64,000 nucleotides of DNA, from the NCBI GenBank assembly GCA_033980235.1, contig CM067070.1:11912046-11976045 (forward strand), read 5' to 3'. Both the position numbers and the translations under genes were made by a program. Position 1 is the stretch's first letter; every line of letters starts with the position of its first letter. The notes beneath the pieces were generated by a model. That model was given only the letters and a program-made list of their open reading frames with translations, made no database searches and was not told the origin of the DNA. This document shows, piece after piece, positions 35,480 to 47,112 of this stretch. Origin of the DNA: Diadema setosum (taxonomy: Eukaryota > Echinodermata > Echinoidea > Diadematoida > Diadematidae).

Positions 35480-38290
35480 TTTATATGATATCTGAAATGA
35501 AAGAAAACATGGATATATTTCACCTCTCATGAAAATGAGAATTTTCCATCATTTTGCATGTGTAGGCCTAGTGTTTTGCGAGTATGCCATTGCAGTAGTA
35601 AATAATCATCAGTGAACGCAAGCCAGTGGTCAAAAATTCTTTTTTATTGTCTCCTCTAGTTTTGTATTTCATTATCAGATTTTTCAATATCTTGGTACTT
35701 TCGTAGCAATCGAGTATAGGTTTAGGCGAGTCGCGTGTTTGTCGAGCCTACAGCTATCCAGCGGTTACTTCAGAGCTCTTCGCTCTTTCTACAAGTGGCA
35801 CTCCAGCAGGGCGACTTTATTTCTCATAACTCTCGGCTCATTGGCATTCTAGACGTTATTTCTTCTCCGCTCCCACCGCTAAATTCCCCCAATCAAACGA
35901 GTCCAAAAATGCATCGTCGAAGAGTGAGCGCTCTCGAACGGGTCTCCCCCTGCAACTCGCGAACCGAGAGCGCCCCGCGAGACCTCTCGACGTACCCCGT
36001 TGAGACCCGCTGTAGAGTTTACCTTCCCGATTGTCTTCCCTACGAACTGTACATAGACAATCAGGTTGTATCGTTACCCACATTTCTGCGACCCTGTTTC
36101 GGAACTGCAGAAGGGAGGGGAAGCAAAAAACACAACTCGCCATTGCTTTAGCTCTTCTATAGTTTGCCTGCATTGTTTCTGATGATTTTGACTATTATTT
36201 ATACGAATCATTGTCTCGAAGTAATGGTGTTCTTCATTTCATTTTATTCATTGTTTCTGCATGGTAAAAACAAAAGAAAACATACACATTGATTCATCAT
36301 TAATTATGGCTAACTTTGCACATGAGAGGTGAGGAAATCATTGTGAGAGAAAAACAAAGATATTATAAAAAGTAACAAGAAAATACCATACAGGAGGATC
36401 CGCAGTAAGCCGAGCTTAATATTTGGGGCCTCGTTAGATACACAAAGAAATAGATTTAACATTTTCATAAACTATCAACTTACTTAATACAGCAAAACAA
36501 CAAACTATTTTACACAACTAAATATTGATACATAGGCATGTACACAGGTGATGACAGAGAAAAAAAAGAAGAAAGGGATAGCGATAATGGAAGAATTAAA
36601 TCAGTTTCATCTGTTGTTACTTATTTCGAGGTCTCACAATCTTCTCCGCGTGTTCTTTTTTTTTTTCAGTGTTTCGATTTTACCAAGAGGTCATGTGCTA
36701 AATTATAATTTACCCAAGATGCCTAGTGATACAAAATCTTACCCTATTTTCGAATGATTTTTCTAAATCGATAGGCCTTACACTATGTCTTATCTCACGC
36801 TTTTTTTTGTGTAATATGATGTCATATATTATTATTATATGATATGTCAAGCAATCATGACTAGCTATAGTTATTCAAAATATTTCATGAAGTGTCTTGT
36901 TATCACAGCAATTAATTCAAATAAACAACAATAAAGATAGAAAAATAACATCGAAAAGAAGCTTCCACATAACGAACACTCTTTATTTTTCGGTGAATTT
37001 TATAAACATTTTCGTCAAATACTTAATAGTCATTCCCTTGTTTCTCGCTTTTCTGCATTCATTGCCAGATTTGTTGCTATTAATTTTATTCCCTTGTCGA
37101 AACCAAATATTGTCATAAGAATATAAAGACGGCCTACTGAATCGCAGGAAAAAGAAATGATTTATTGGTGTGTTTTCCCAAACAATTTTAACAGCGATTG
37201 TTTTTTATGAAGAGCACGTATTCCTTGGACATGTTACTGACATAATGTTAGAGGTCATTATTCCCCCTGCCTTTTGAAGGAGTACCTCCTTGAACGGTTA
37301 TTCATTGTGCTATAGAAAAATTAAAATATTTTGAATTCTCTGTATATTTTCTTACTACCGTTGCCTTATTTGAACAAATCGAATAGTTTCCGTTTTCTTA
37401 TCCAGCGATGGTGACAGGTGGATAAAAAAAAATAAAGTTCATAATTCCCATTTGTGTAACCTTCACTATACTGTGTAGGCTACTATTAATTTGTTTTATT
37501 CAACATGTTCAATGATCAAATCACAATACCCCTGTAGTTGTCAGCATTGTTTTTATTCATCATGTTCATGGTTGACGACGCGATTGTAAAAACAAAAACA
37601 AACAAACAAACAAAGAAATATTTCCCCCATTTTATCTATATGTTGAACAGTGCCCGACTTTAACCAGGCACTTTGGACAGTGTGTACAGTGCTATAATGG
37701 AGTTATCTGTGGCAATCGGCACTCAAGTCGCAAAAAGGGTCAAGCAGCAATATGACACCATGTTGTCCGGACACGGGTCTCCAAGATCTTTGTCCAAATC
37801 TCGCCAAGTACGCATCTGATGATTTAATTGTGTAATTAAATACGTTTAATTTAATAAGAATTAAATAACTATGTATTTCTGCGAATTACTCTCAGACAAA
37901 AGACACTGGGGTTTGAAATGGCTTTTTTGATTTGCAATTTGATTTTCAATACTAGTTTCATGTAGGATAGTCAATCTGTTCTCTTTTTAAATCTCACGAG
38001 GATTGATGAAGTGATGTAGTTGGTTTTGTGGCATAAAAGAAGTAAAGCAAGAAATAAAACATTCTGCCTCCTTTAAGTAAAGTTGAGTACACCTGCACAT
38101 CGAATTTTTTACTGATTATATATCGCGTAAAGCATGGAAAGAGTTTTAATTTTACGACGATCGGATTGCAAATATTGGCTCATGTAGATATTACCTCTTT
38201 AATTTCAAAGTATCGATTTTTTTATGATGCTTTCTAGTGAAATTCAATTAGTGTTTGATTAAAAAAAAATAACAGTTTACCAGGTAAAAT
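35480..38290. other. Non-coding stretch with a GC-rich open patch
   Basis: The 138-codon frame at 35,735-36,151 (+) coincides with a GC- and CpG-richer block (35,920-36,110), with a mixed, non-repetitive composition (CRVYLPDCLPYELYIDNQ). I recognise no family and see no clear splice sites, so I do not call a gene; it may be an exon or a regulatory CpG patch. The rest is AT-rich DNA with (CAAA)n at 37,590-37,615. Confidence 0.35.
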
Positions 38291-38295
38291 TTTGC

Positions 38296-38321
38296 GATAG
38301 GCAAATTTTGATTTGCCTATC
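38296..38321. repeat. Short perfect hairpin GATAGGCAAAT
   Basis: GATAGGCAAAT (38,296-38,306) and ATTTGCCTATC (38,311-38,321) are exact complements around TTTG. The right arm is repeated directly at about 38,332-38,344. Confidence 0.7.
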
Positions 38322-38370
38322 TTATTGATCTGATTTGCCTATCTTATTTGCCCACATTCTACAAGCTCTG

Positions 38371-38409
38371 TCTTTTTAGTGGGTCTTTTTAGTGGGTCTT
38401 TTTAGTGGG
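38371..38409 (+). repeat. 13-bp tandem repeat, three copies
   Basis: TCTTTTTAGTGGG occurs three times in perfect tandem, directly before a LINE-like 3' tail. Confidence 0.9.
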
Positions 38410-38635
38410 TCTCTCCATTTTTCGCACTTTAAGAAAAGTTATACATGTACTATATTTCGATCACTTCTGTTTTTTTTTTACTACAATGTATAATATTTAT
38501 TACTATGTGGTCCTCCTCAATTGTTTTATATTCTTTTCGATACATAATGTTCTGTTTACCTTATTCTCTGTTGTCAAAAGAAGTGTAACTTATATGTTTT
38601 ATCGAAAAATGAAATAAACTTTGAATTGAATTGAT
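38410..38635 (+). mobile_element. Probable LINE 3' UTR end
   Basis: The segment ends TTATCGAAAAATGAAATAAA followed by CTTTGAATTGAATTG. A terminal AATAAA followed by short GAATT repeats is the usual 3' terminus of CR1/L2-like LINEs. The left limit is not defined; the upstream 13-bp repeats may belong to it. Confidence 0.4.
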
Positions 38636-38639
38636 CACA

Positions 38640-39600
38640 TGATAAGTTCGCTTGAAAATAGCTTCAGATACTCATTTCACGGGTTCCGATCTAAGTGGCC
38701 GTCGCGTCGGACACGAGTGGAGCGCGCGAAGCGTTTGCGAGACGGAGTCCTTCCGTTCGTTTGAAACGACACGTCTGCGTCGATCTCTCGAGAGCCCTCG
38801 TCAAGTGGGGCGCTTTCCAATCTCGAGCCCGGCTTGGACTTACCCTGCTGGCAAGTGCGTCTTTCTGGAGTGACGTAATTCGACTGATCTTAAAGGTTAG
38901 ATGAATTGCGTGTGACTTTGGTCAAAACGTCAGCGATATCCGTACTTGTGTGTTTGTCCTCGCGACAGGCAGATACATTGCAAATGTTTTAAGTATCGTG
39001 ATCTCCATAACAGGTACTTGATGAAAATATCAATATCATTTCAAAGTAGAAATGAACTTTTTGCTTTATTTCCACTTTGAGTTATGCCTATGTAATACTT
39101 CATTCAAATGAAATTTTTTTTTTTTAATGATAAGCTTATATGGATCACATCTCTGACAAGTTAGAAAACAAGTACGTATTGTGAAAATAATGCTTGCAAA
39201 ATCCATTTTCTTGCCAGGAATTGTCATTCTCTCTAAGTGAATTAAACTACTCAGTTTATATTGATGATGTTGTGCTTATGATATAACAATGGTATTGCCA
39301 TTGTGTCAATTATTACCTTCACCATACCGTTTTCCCCCACAAGTCATCTTCGCAAGGATAACATCTGCAGTTACCACATGAGCATTACGATATGAATGTA
39401 TTTTACGTAATATTGCAAATCCTTTAACTATGTGGTATTCATCACTCTCATTTCGCACACGACCGGATGGACGACAGTCATAATGAAATGGGCACACTCA
39501 CTTAGTCCTGAAAAGTGTCATGGCGCCATCTACGACCGAATGTATAGATAGTTTAGCGGCAGCAGCTTTTAGTCAGCTTGCAGGATGTTGAACCTCTGAA
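38640..39600. other. Non-coding stretch with a CpG-rich patch
   Basis: At 38,690-38,875 the sequence turns CpG-rich (GGCCGTCGCGTCGGACACG, then GAGCGCGCGAAGCGTTTGCG) within AT-rich surroundings. Two overlapping frames of about 70 codons cross it, with no known domain. Promoter-like or exon-like; undecided. Confidence 0.35.
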
Positions 39601-39602
39601 AG

Positions 39603-40651
39603 TAATGCATGAGAAAAAAAGCCTTGCGTATAATATGCAATGTATTTTGGAGATCTCATACAGACGTTTTATTTTTTGAAAATAAGATTTTAAAGGTAAC
39701 TGATTTGTATAAGTATCATCTTGGTCAATTCATGTTTAAATTAAGTAATAATTTATTACCTCCCACTTTTACTGGGACGTTTGTGAGAAACAACTGCTTC
39801 CACAGATACCCGACTCGTCATTCTAATGAATTTCATTTACCCTTAACCAGAACTATATTTACTCAATCCACATTTACTTTTGTTGGACCAAAATTTTGGA
39901 ATAGTCTTAGTGATAACTTAAAAACGGCCCCAAGTTTGAATTGTTTTAAAGTTAAGTTGAAGAATTTTTTTTTTAGATATTTATAAAAATTCATTTGAAC
40001 GTCATCATTAAATATATATATATTTTTTTCACATTTAAATTAAAAAGATAACATTTTGTTGAATTTTTAATGATTTCAGAATTACTGGAATATTCACTTT
40101 CATTTTTCTCTTCATATTATGCGTATGGCTTAGCGGTTCCGTCCACTCTTCACTTCTTGACTTCTCAATCGACATAGTTGTTTCTTTCTTCTACTCTCCA
40201 AACATATCATCTCTTCGTCCTCTTCTTCATTTCTCTGACTTTTCTTTCCCCGTTCTATTTTCTGCATGACAGCGACGTAGTGTTTGGATTTGTCTGGGTG
40301 TCTGTCTAGGGTAAGTTAGGTTTTTATTCGTAATTTGTGTAATTCATTTTTGTAAATTCAATTTCGTGTACAGAAGTGAAAGATCAATGATATCTTATGT
40401 ATATTTTGTTTCACTATGTTTGGGGGGAATGCACCCTACAAGCATTGCTTCTTCAGCATTCCTCCCCATCTCCTTTCTCTAAACTTCAAAATGTTTTGTG
40501 CTTTTTTTCACCCTACCATTTGTTTATCCTTAAATATCATTTTTCATATTTTGTAATTGGTGACACATATATGTATTTATGTTTTATGTAAGAAAAAAAT
40601 GTATTTACAAGTTCTGTTGGAGATGAAAAAAAAAAATAAATGAATGAATGA
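39603..40651 (+). mobile_element. 5'-truncated LINE (CR1/L2/Jockey-like) with RT C-terminus
   Basis: The open frame 39,609-39,986 (125 codons) encodes the region after the catalytic domain of a non-LTR retrotransposon reverse transcriptase. It has KKALRIICN at the start, HTDVLFFENKILKV, YKYHLGQFMFKLSNNLLP in the middle, YPTRHSNEFHLP and then GPKFWNSLSDNLKTAPSL before a Lys/Phe-rich end. These are the usual landmarks of LINE RT C-termini. A stop lies two codons before the first Met, so this is a dead 5'-truncated copy. The 3' UTR appears to run to A11 plus ATAAATGAATGAATGA at 40,625-40,651. It lacks the endonuclease and catalytic RT. Confidence 0.8.
39609..39986 (+). pseudogene. Reverse transcriptase C-terminal fragment
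   Basis: About 125 residues of the thumb/C-terminal region of a LINE ORF2 protein. The pattern 'FWNSL...LK...SL..FK..LK' near its end is highly characteristic of this family. No YxDD catalytic motif is included because the copy is truncated. The frame is uninterrupted to its natural TAA, suggesting a fairly young insertion. Confidence 0.8.
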
Positions 40652-40659
40652 CGTTAATA

Positions 40660-41255
40660 TGCACTTAATAATCATGATTATTGACAATCAGACACACGAT
40701 GCCAAATTTTAAATTTCCGAATTTCCTGTTCTGCAGAGTTCAACCCGCAAGATGTCCACAGTTTCCCCTTTTATTTTGTTTTGTTTTGTTTGTTTGTCTG
40801 TTTGTTTGCTTATTTTTGATTCGCGAAAACCTCAAAACAGACTAAGAAAACAACACTTCACAGTTAAGCCTTTTCTGTTGACAGGTGGAATTAAAAGGGG
40901 TTTGACATATCGATGGCTTAACTTCAACTTCATAATGTTCTTGACTTGGCAATCCCCTTCTTGACGTAAACTTACTTAAAACAGTCAAATACATTACGGG
41001 ATGTACTCTTCGTTAAACAGAATCGAGGACTATCAAAATATATCTGTAGTGCCTTGCTAGTTAGTATAATGCCTCCTATTATGGAATTACATTTCATTAC
41101 ATAAAATTGGTGCTAGAAAAATGATCCGCTTATATAAATTAAAAGAAGAGATGAAAAACAGCAGAAGCAAAAACAGTGTTCATTTTTTACAAAAAGCATG
41201 AAAACAGAGCTGTATCTTTTTTGTATAAATTGCATAAATTGAACCAAAAGAGAGT
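40660..41255. other. Non-coding stretch, nothing recognised
   Basis: Unique AT-rich DNA with a (GTTT)n tract at 40,776-40,810. Confidence 0.4.
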
Positions 41256-41256
41256 G

Positions 41257-41327
<71 letters not shown>
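41256..41327. repeat. (GT)n microsatellite
   Basis: About 36 uninterrupted GT dinucleotides. Confidence 0.95.
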
Positions 41328-41329
<2 letters not shown>

Positions 41330-41710
41330 TTCTTTCAGGAAAAAGCATTTTGTTCAGCTTAATGTATTTGGCTGTTTTGCTTTGTTTGTGTGTTTGATTT
41401 TGTTTTATGTGGGGTTTGTTTTTGGTCTTTACATACTTGTTGATATGTTTGTTGTCAAACACGAGACATGGAACATTTGTCCATAAGGCAAGTACTTTTG
41501 CTTCTCGTTGCGCTGCTACTTATCTAACTGCAAAACAACTTATTTTGAAAGGCATTTTGTTGCTTCTTCTTAGCTCTTCTTCTAACTAAAACTGTTACAC
41601 CTTACTGATAAAATACAAAACAGTAGATGGCGCACTTCGTCTTTCTCGGCCAGAGCCGTATTGCGGCTCTGCTCTCTGCCGATCAGTAGGCAATGGTAGG
41701 GGAGTCGCAG

Positions 41711-41734
41711 CACGATGAGTAAAAACTCATCGTG
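41711..41734. repeat. Perfect 10-bp-stem hairpin
   Basis: CACGATGAGT, then AAAA, then ACTCATCGTG. A second small hairpin (GAGCCG, TATTG, CGGCTC) lies 40 bases upstream at 41,653-41,669 in the same GC-rich patch. No role can be assigned. Confidence 0.6.
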
Positions 41735-41739
41735 TGCCC

Positions 41740-42828
41740 ATCGCAAAGTGGCCGCAGCCAGAGGAGACGAAGACAAGGGAGTAAACAATAAATCGTGAAA
41801 CACTGAACGCGAAAATGTGAATGTAGTATTTTGAAGAAAAAAACAACAACTTCTGAAAGCCTTCTAGATAATGATTAAAAAAAAAAATCAGGAGAAATAC
41901 TGCTGATTAAATGAGAGACAGTAACAACTATCAGCATTATTTTCTAGGATAATGCGAAATACCTGAAAAGAGTATTCATGATCCTATAGCATGCTTCCCT
42001 ATAACACTAATGTCACCTAATACATGATACATTAGAGTTCCATGCATATTTCCTTAACAATTTCACTTACTGTATGTAAATTGGAATGTTTGAAGAATCC
42101 AGCAACAATTACGTTATGATCCAATGCTGTCAATGGATGTAAACTAGAACATTTTGATTCCTATGTCAAGCGCTATGTGTTAATTGGCCGAAAGTAGAAT
42201 GATGGACCGTGGCTGGGTTGTTGCAATAAAACATTCAACATTTGTATACATTGCGAAACACTCGTATGGATTTATCAACTTGGCTTAATGCTACGAAAAT
42301 ATGTTGCTAGTGGGTTGGGCAAACGTTAGTGAAGTTTCCTGTTGTCATGGGTAACAATCTGTCAAGGAATACATAATGGAAATATGCAAGAAATGGTAGA
42401 TATTGGCAATAAAAGAAAAAAAAAGATATATACATGAATTAATCAATAAAGAAATTTATCAGTATGAATGCATGGTAATTCTATTTATTTCTGACTTTGG
42501 TCTCATAATGATAATCATCACTCATGTTGTTGGGTTTGTATTTTGTTTTCTTTGTTTTTCTATTTAAATGGATTTTAGAGCGGCAATTGTTGAATTATCA
42601 TTATAGAAAGTCTCATTCGAGTTATGACATTTCTCTTAGGTCATATCCGTTGATTCTAATTGTTTGACCAAGTTTGAGTAAAGTTTGATAAGGCTTCCTT
42701 CCTTCTCAGTTTACTGACATGCTGTTGTAGGGATGTTCTCGTGAAGATATCTACATGGCAGAGAAATTCGAAAGAGATGGACGTAACGATAACGAAGATA
42801 TACATGTAGATTATTATGTAATAAATGG
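41740..42828. other. Non-coding stretch, nothing recognised
   Basis: Unique AT-rich DNA. I see no repeat ends, domains or simple repeats beyond short A runs. Confidence 0.4.
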
Positions 42829-42870
<42 letters not shown>

Positions 42871-42896
42871 CGATGATGATGATGATGATGATGATG
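42829..42896 (+). repeat. (GAT)n microsatellite
   Basis: About 22 GAT copies with one GAC and one GGT variant, producing an Ile-rich artefact on the other strand. Confidence 0.95.
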
Positions 42897-42899
42897 GTG

Positions 42900-44700
42900 A
42901 CGACGTTGACGCCGTGAATTTTTAAGTTAGGATGCACAACGGGCAAGCTTTTTCGACTGCATTAACATTCGAGATGATATCATACCAACCAGGATCAAGG
43001 AAGATCTATCGACATGAACGCACCACTGACTACCCAATGACCGACGTCCTGTCGTTGTCAATGGCACATAATTATTCTTCCTCTCCTGAACGTCCAATAT
43101 CGACCTTTGCTCCGATCGACCTTTTTCGAGGTTTAATATCTTTTAGGTGGCGCTTTGTTCTCTCTTTTCTGCCCAAACAGGGTGATGCATCCAACGGTAT
43201 TCCGTATACCGCCAGTGCGGTGGGAGAACAATGCCCTTTTCAATTCCGGCAATCGATTACCTAAAAAGAACGATCTGTCCGACAATGCAACCAGAGGGGG
43301 CGTACTTTACAAAAGGCTCCAGAAACAGCGGGCTAGTGAGACTAGACTGTGAATACCTTTTAGGAGTGGGAACTTTGTGGGTCGCTGAGTCAAGATGTGA
43401 CGTCAAGGTATCAAAATAAGCCGATAACAAGGGGCGCTGTATTCATTTTCTTCTTCCACGTAAAACTAAAGGACGGTATATGTAATTGGATTTAGTGTAC
43501 TTTGACAGTACTCTCGAATTACCACTGAACAGATGCGACGTTATACAAAGATAGGAAAGGGTGGAATGTCTGCTGTGCGATATAGCCTCCTCTAGCAGTA
43601 GTGCCCAGCCCCCCCCCCCCCCCCCTTTGACTCGCCTTCCTTGCTCAGGATGAAGAAAGACATAAATTTCATGGTCTTTTAGTACCGCATTAAGATAATG
43701 TTCGTCATGTAAGCTACTCATTTAATTAAAAAAAGCAATCATTGGTATATATATTGGTATATAATATTTTTGCGCGGATGAGTTTACTGTCCTATAACTA
43801 TTAATGGCTGTCACCGTATTATAGAATGTAAAATAATGAGTAAGAAGATGAATGCGAGTTCCTAGTCCTATGTCAATGTACCATCTCTTTTGTGCCTCCC
43901 TTCCCATCTGTTCGTTTGGGTCAGAGGGAACTTGAGGCTTGCGAGTCTTCGCATCGACGATCGCTCCGAAGCATAACCCGCTAGGGACATTCCATTAGGA
44001 GTAAAACGAGCCCACTAAAGGTCCCTCCGCCGCCTGAGTAGGTCTAACTTAGTCCAGCATCACACGGGTTTTCGCTCGGGTGTATCATTTGCAGGACCAG
44101 GTCTTGCAGCAGAGGGTTCCTATACTTAGAGGCGCTTATATCCACTCGTTGGATATGGAGCTAGCTTGACAACGAGGATTATCTCGCGCAGAGGACTTGA
44201 GGGATTTCAATATCTTCAGAGGACGCCAGGGTGGGGAGAAATGGGAGACTTAAAACAAAGTAAGTGAAGTTTGTGACTGAAAAAAGAGGAAAACAGTATC
44301 GTTTTCTTTTCTCGCGCTTTTATTCCTTTCTTTGCTTTGATCATTTTACATTAGAATTATAATCGCTCATAGAGAAAGAGAGATCCAACTCATTGAGTTG
44401 TTTCAAAATCCAGGCAGGATATCTACGGTGTGGCTCTAAGAATTTTTGTGGTGTTGAGTGGAAAGTTTTAGATGATGATGATGAGGAATAAATTGGTATA
44501 TCATGATGATGACGTTCTTATGTCTGAATACGCTACTTGTCAAATGCAATCTAGTACTGTAAGCTTCTTTTGTCATCTAAGTTGCCATCTGATATTTTAA
44601 TGAAACGTAATCAAAATACGTCAAAGTTACGTCTTTATCTTAGCCGCACGATCTGTAGTGAGCAAAAACATGAAGAATAGATCCATAAAAGGCCATTGAC
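42900..44700. other. Non-coding stretch without supported gene
   Basis: The 110-codon frame at 42,932-43,264 has no recognised domain. A 17-C run lies at 43,609-43,625. The sequence around 43,920-44,240 is GC-richer and has no long frame. Confidence 0.4.
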
Positions 44701-44705
44701 TACAT

Positions 44706-44786
44706 GTTTGTTTGTTTGTCGTTTGTTTGTTTGTTTGTTTGTTTGTTTGCTTGCTTGCTTGCTTGTTTGCTTGCTTGCTTGCTTGG
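44706..44786 (+). repeat. Compound (GTTT)n(GCTT)n microsatellite
   Basis: About 19 tetranucleotide units alternating between GTTT and GCTT blocks. Confidence 0.9.
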
Positions 44787-45491
44787 ATGGTAGGGTACTA
44801 TCGGTTTCCCGTATTGGATGGCTACGCTGAAAGCTGCTTTCAAAAATCTTACAAAAGACGAGATGCTTATACTTGCATACATGCGGCATCTGATGTCGAT
44901 CCTACCAGATCTAAAATTCCTGTAAATTTGCGCAGGGGCACCGGCCTCTCGTATGGGCCAAGGTTTGTCTACATTGCACACGCATCTTTAGACAAATTGA
45001 ATAAAGAATATTATAATGATATAAAGTCTTTGGTTTTTTCGCACACGCTGCTCATAATTATATCACATGACGTTGTCCGAACTGAACTCCTTGTGCGCTT
45101 GAAAAAATCGCTCCGTGTTTGCAAACAAAAGCCGTGTCATGACGACTAACAGGGTCAGATGATATTGTCATTTTTTTTTTTTTTAGCTATGATATTTCAT
45201 CTTCGGCAGCCAAACGGGTGTTGGATTTCTCGACAGCTGTTACCTTTTTCAAGCTGCGCGTCCCGTTCAAATTCTGAGAAAAAGAAATGTCGTTGACGTT
45301 GTAGTGATAAATGAATGGCACGAGTTGGGTCATTTAGGGTCGCATTGGTGTCATATTTGCCGGAGTTGCATGGTATGCGGCACTCCTGTTGAGTTCTCGC
45401 GGGGAAGCAGGGGGTATAATTCTTTCTCTCCGTCTCATTTTCTTAAACAAGATTAAACAGTAAGTTTATTTTCCAAACCATTTTCACCTTA

Positions 45492-45590
45492 GTTAGTTAG
45501 TTTCTTAGTTAGTTAGTTAGTTATTTTGTTTGTTTGTTTGTTTGTTTGTTTGTTTGTTTGTTTGTTTGTTTGTTTGTTTGTTTGTTTGTA
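45492..45590 (+). repeat. Compound (TTAG)n(GTTT)n microsatellite
   Basis: TTAG units at about 45,492-45,523 followed by at least 16 GTTT units to 45,590. Confidence 0.9.
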
Positions 45591-45946
45591 TCCCCCACCC
45601 TTGTGATCTTTGATGTCATCCTTTCAATTTCTCCTAATTGATGTTTCGCGCTTGCCACAGTGCGTAGGTGTTCCACCGAGATTTTTAGTGTGATGTCACG
45701 AAGGGAGTCGGGACTTTCCCTTCAATACAATATTTCTGTGGACGTGACCTCCAGGGCAGACCATAGCCGAAGCATATACAATGTAACTATAGGCTGGGGG
45801 TCTGTTTGCTTCACTGGAATCATTGTAACAATAATGACAGCACTGATGATACCAGAGATGATGAAGGTATTCGTAATTATTGCCATCGTTTTGTTATTGA
45901 CATTATCAAATTATTGTCTTCATTATCTCCCGCCTTGCAATAAAGG

Positions 45947-46168
45947 TTATTGTACATGGCGTGTTGTTGTTGTTGATGATGATACCGTTCAAGAATGTGA
46001 ACTACATGGAATTAATCCTATACATTTTGGGGTATCGCACTTTGATTATTGTACATAGCGCGTTGTTTTTGTTGTTGTTGTTATTACTATTATTACTGCT
46101 GTTGTTGTTAATAATATACCCTTCATGAAAATGAACTACATTTAATTAATCCTATACATCTTGGGGTA
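45947..46168 (+). repeat. Diverged tandem duplication around (GTT)n
   Basis: GTACATGGCGTGTTGTTG near 45,952 and GTACATAGCGCGTTGTT near 46,052 begin two units. Each passes through GTT/GAT microsatellite DNA and ends in a near-identical 36-bp block, GAACTACATGGAATTAATCC and onward at about 45,998-46,033, and again at 46,132-46,167. It gives part of the chance frame 45,660-46,058. Confidence 0.75.
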
Positions 46169-46169
46169 G

Positions 46170-47112
46170 CAAGTATAATGAATACCGACGTATGGTCTTT
46201 CACGATTAAACGGTAGAGGCTGTCCATGATTACTTATTATAGCAATCACAAAGTTCCCGAAGGTTTAAAAAAATGCGAAAGTATTACATTCAAATGAAAG
46301 AATGAAGACAAAAACAAAATATGCGAGGGGGTAAAAAGCTTGTTTCAAGACGTTTTAGTCCACATTCATATATTTAAATTTTGAGAGCATGATAAGCGCA
46401 TTGATAACTTTAGCTGGATAACAAAAGTATGATATACGTACAACGCGTATTTTGCGTAGTTACTGTATGCTTGTGTACATGCGCTGTATTTGTTTCCAAG
46501 AGACTTTGTACGTACTGGAGAACCACCCAACAAAACTTTACTAACAACTGGTTTATAATTCTGTGTTCAATGGCAAATATGGTGTTGAATTATTTAGAGG
46601 TTAATGTCAGGTCAATAATTTTGCATACTTTCAGCCCATGGGGTGCAAGGGCTGAGGAAGAAACTGTGATAGAAATGGCCATAATTTCGTCCAAAGTCTT
46701 CTTTTAGTCCGTTTTAATTGGGTTTGAAGGTCAGTGGCAGCACGTCATTCAAACACTCGGGATGTGATTAAAGATAATGGAACCCTCAGTACCAGACTGA
46801 AAAATCGGTTTCTTTCTTTTGGTGAAGCTGATGAAGCAGTATTGTTGGTGTGTTTTTTATACTTTTTGGTCATACTCAGACCCGAAATTGGGACATTAAT
46901 AATGGTAAAAGGAGAAAAGCACAAACTAAAGCTGAATGAGTGATTGTACTTACAAATAGTGTTATTACTTTACCGTTTAGTACCTATAGATGATTTGATG
47001 TGTTGTGTTTTCTCTTTACACTCTCAATTCCCCCCCCCCTTTCTTCCTTTCTTTCTTTCTTATATTGGTGAGCAATGCAATAATACTTTAAATAATGACA
47101 GCAATATACACA
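46170..47112. other. Non-coding stretch, nothing recognised
   Basis: Unique AT-rich DNA with a short CCCCCCCC/CTTT tract at 47,030-47,060. Confidence 0.4.

Noticed and set aside
45660..46058. 132-codon frame with a membrane-like segment
   Set aside because: Its second half is duplicated microsatellite sequence and there is no recognised domain.
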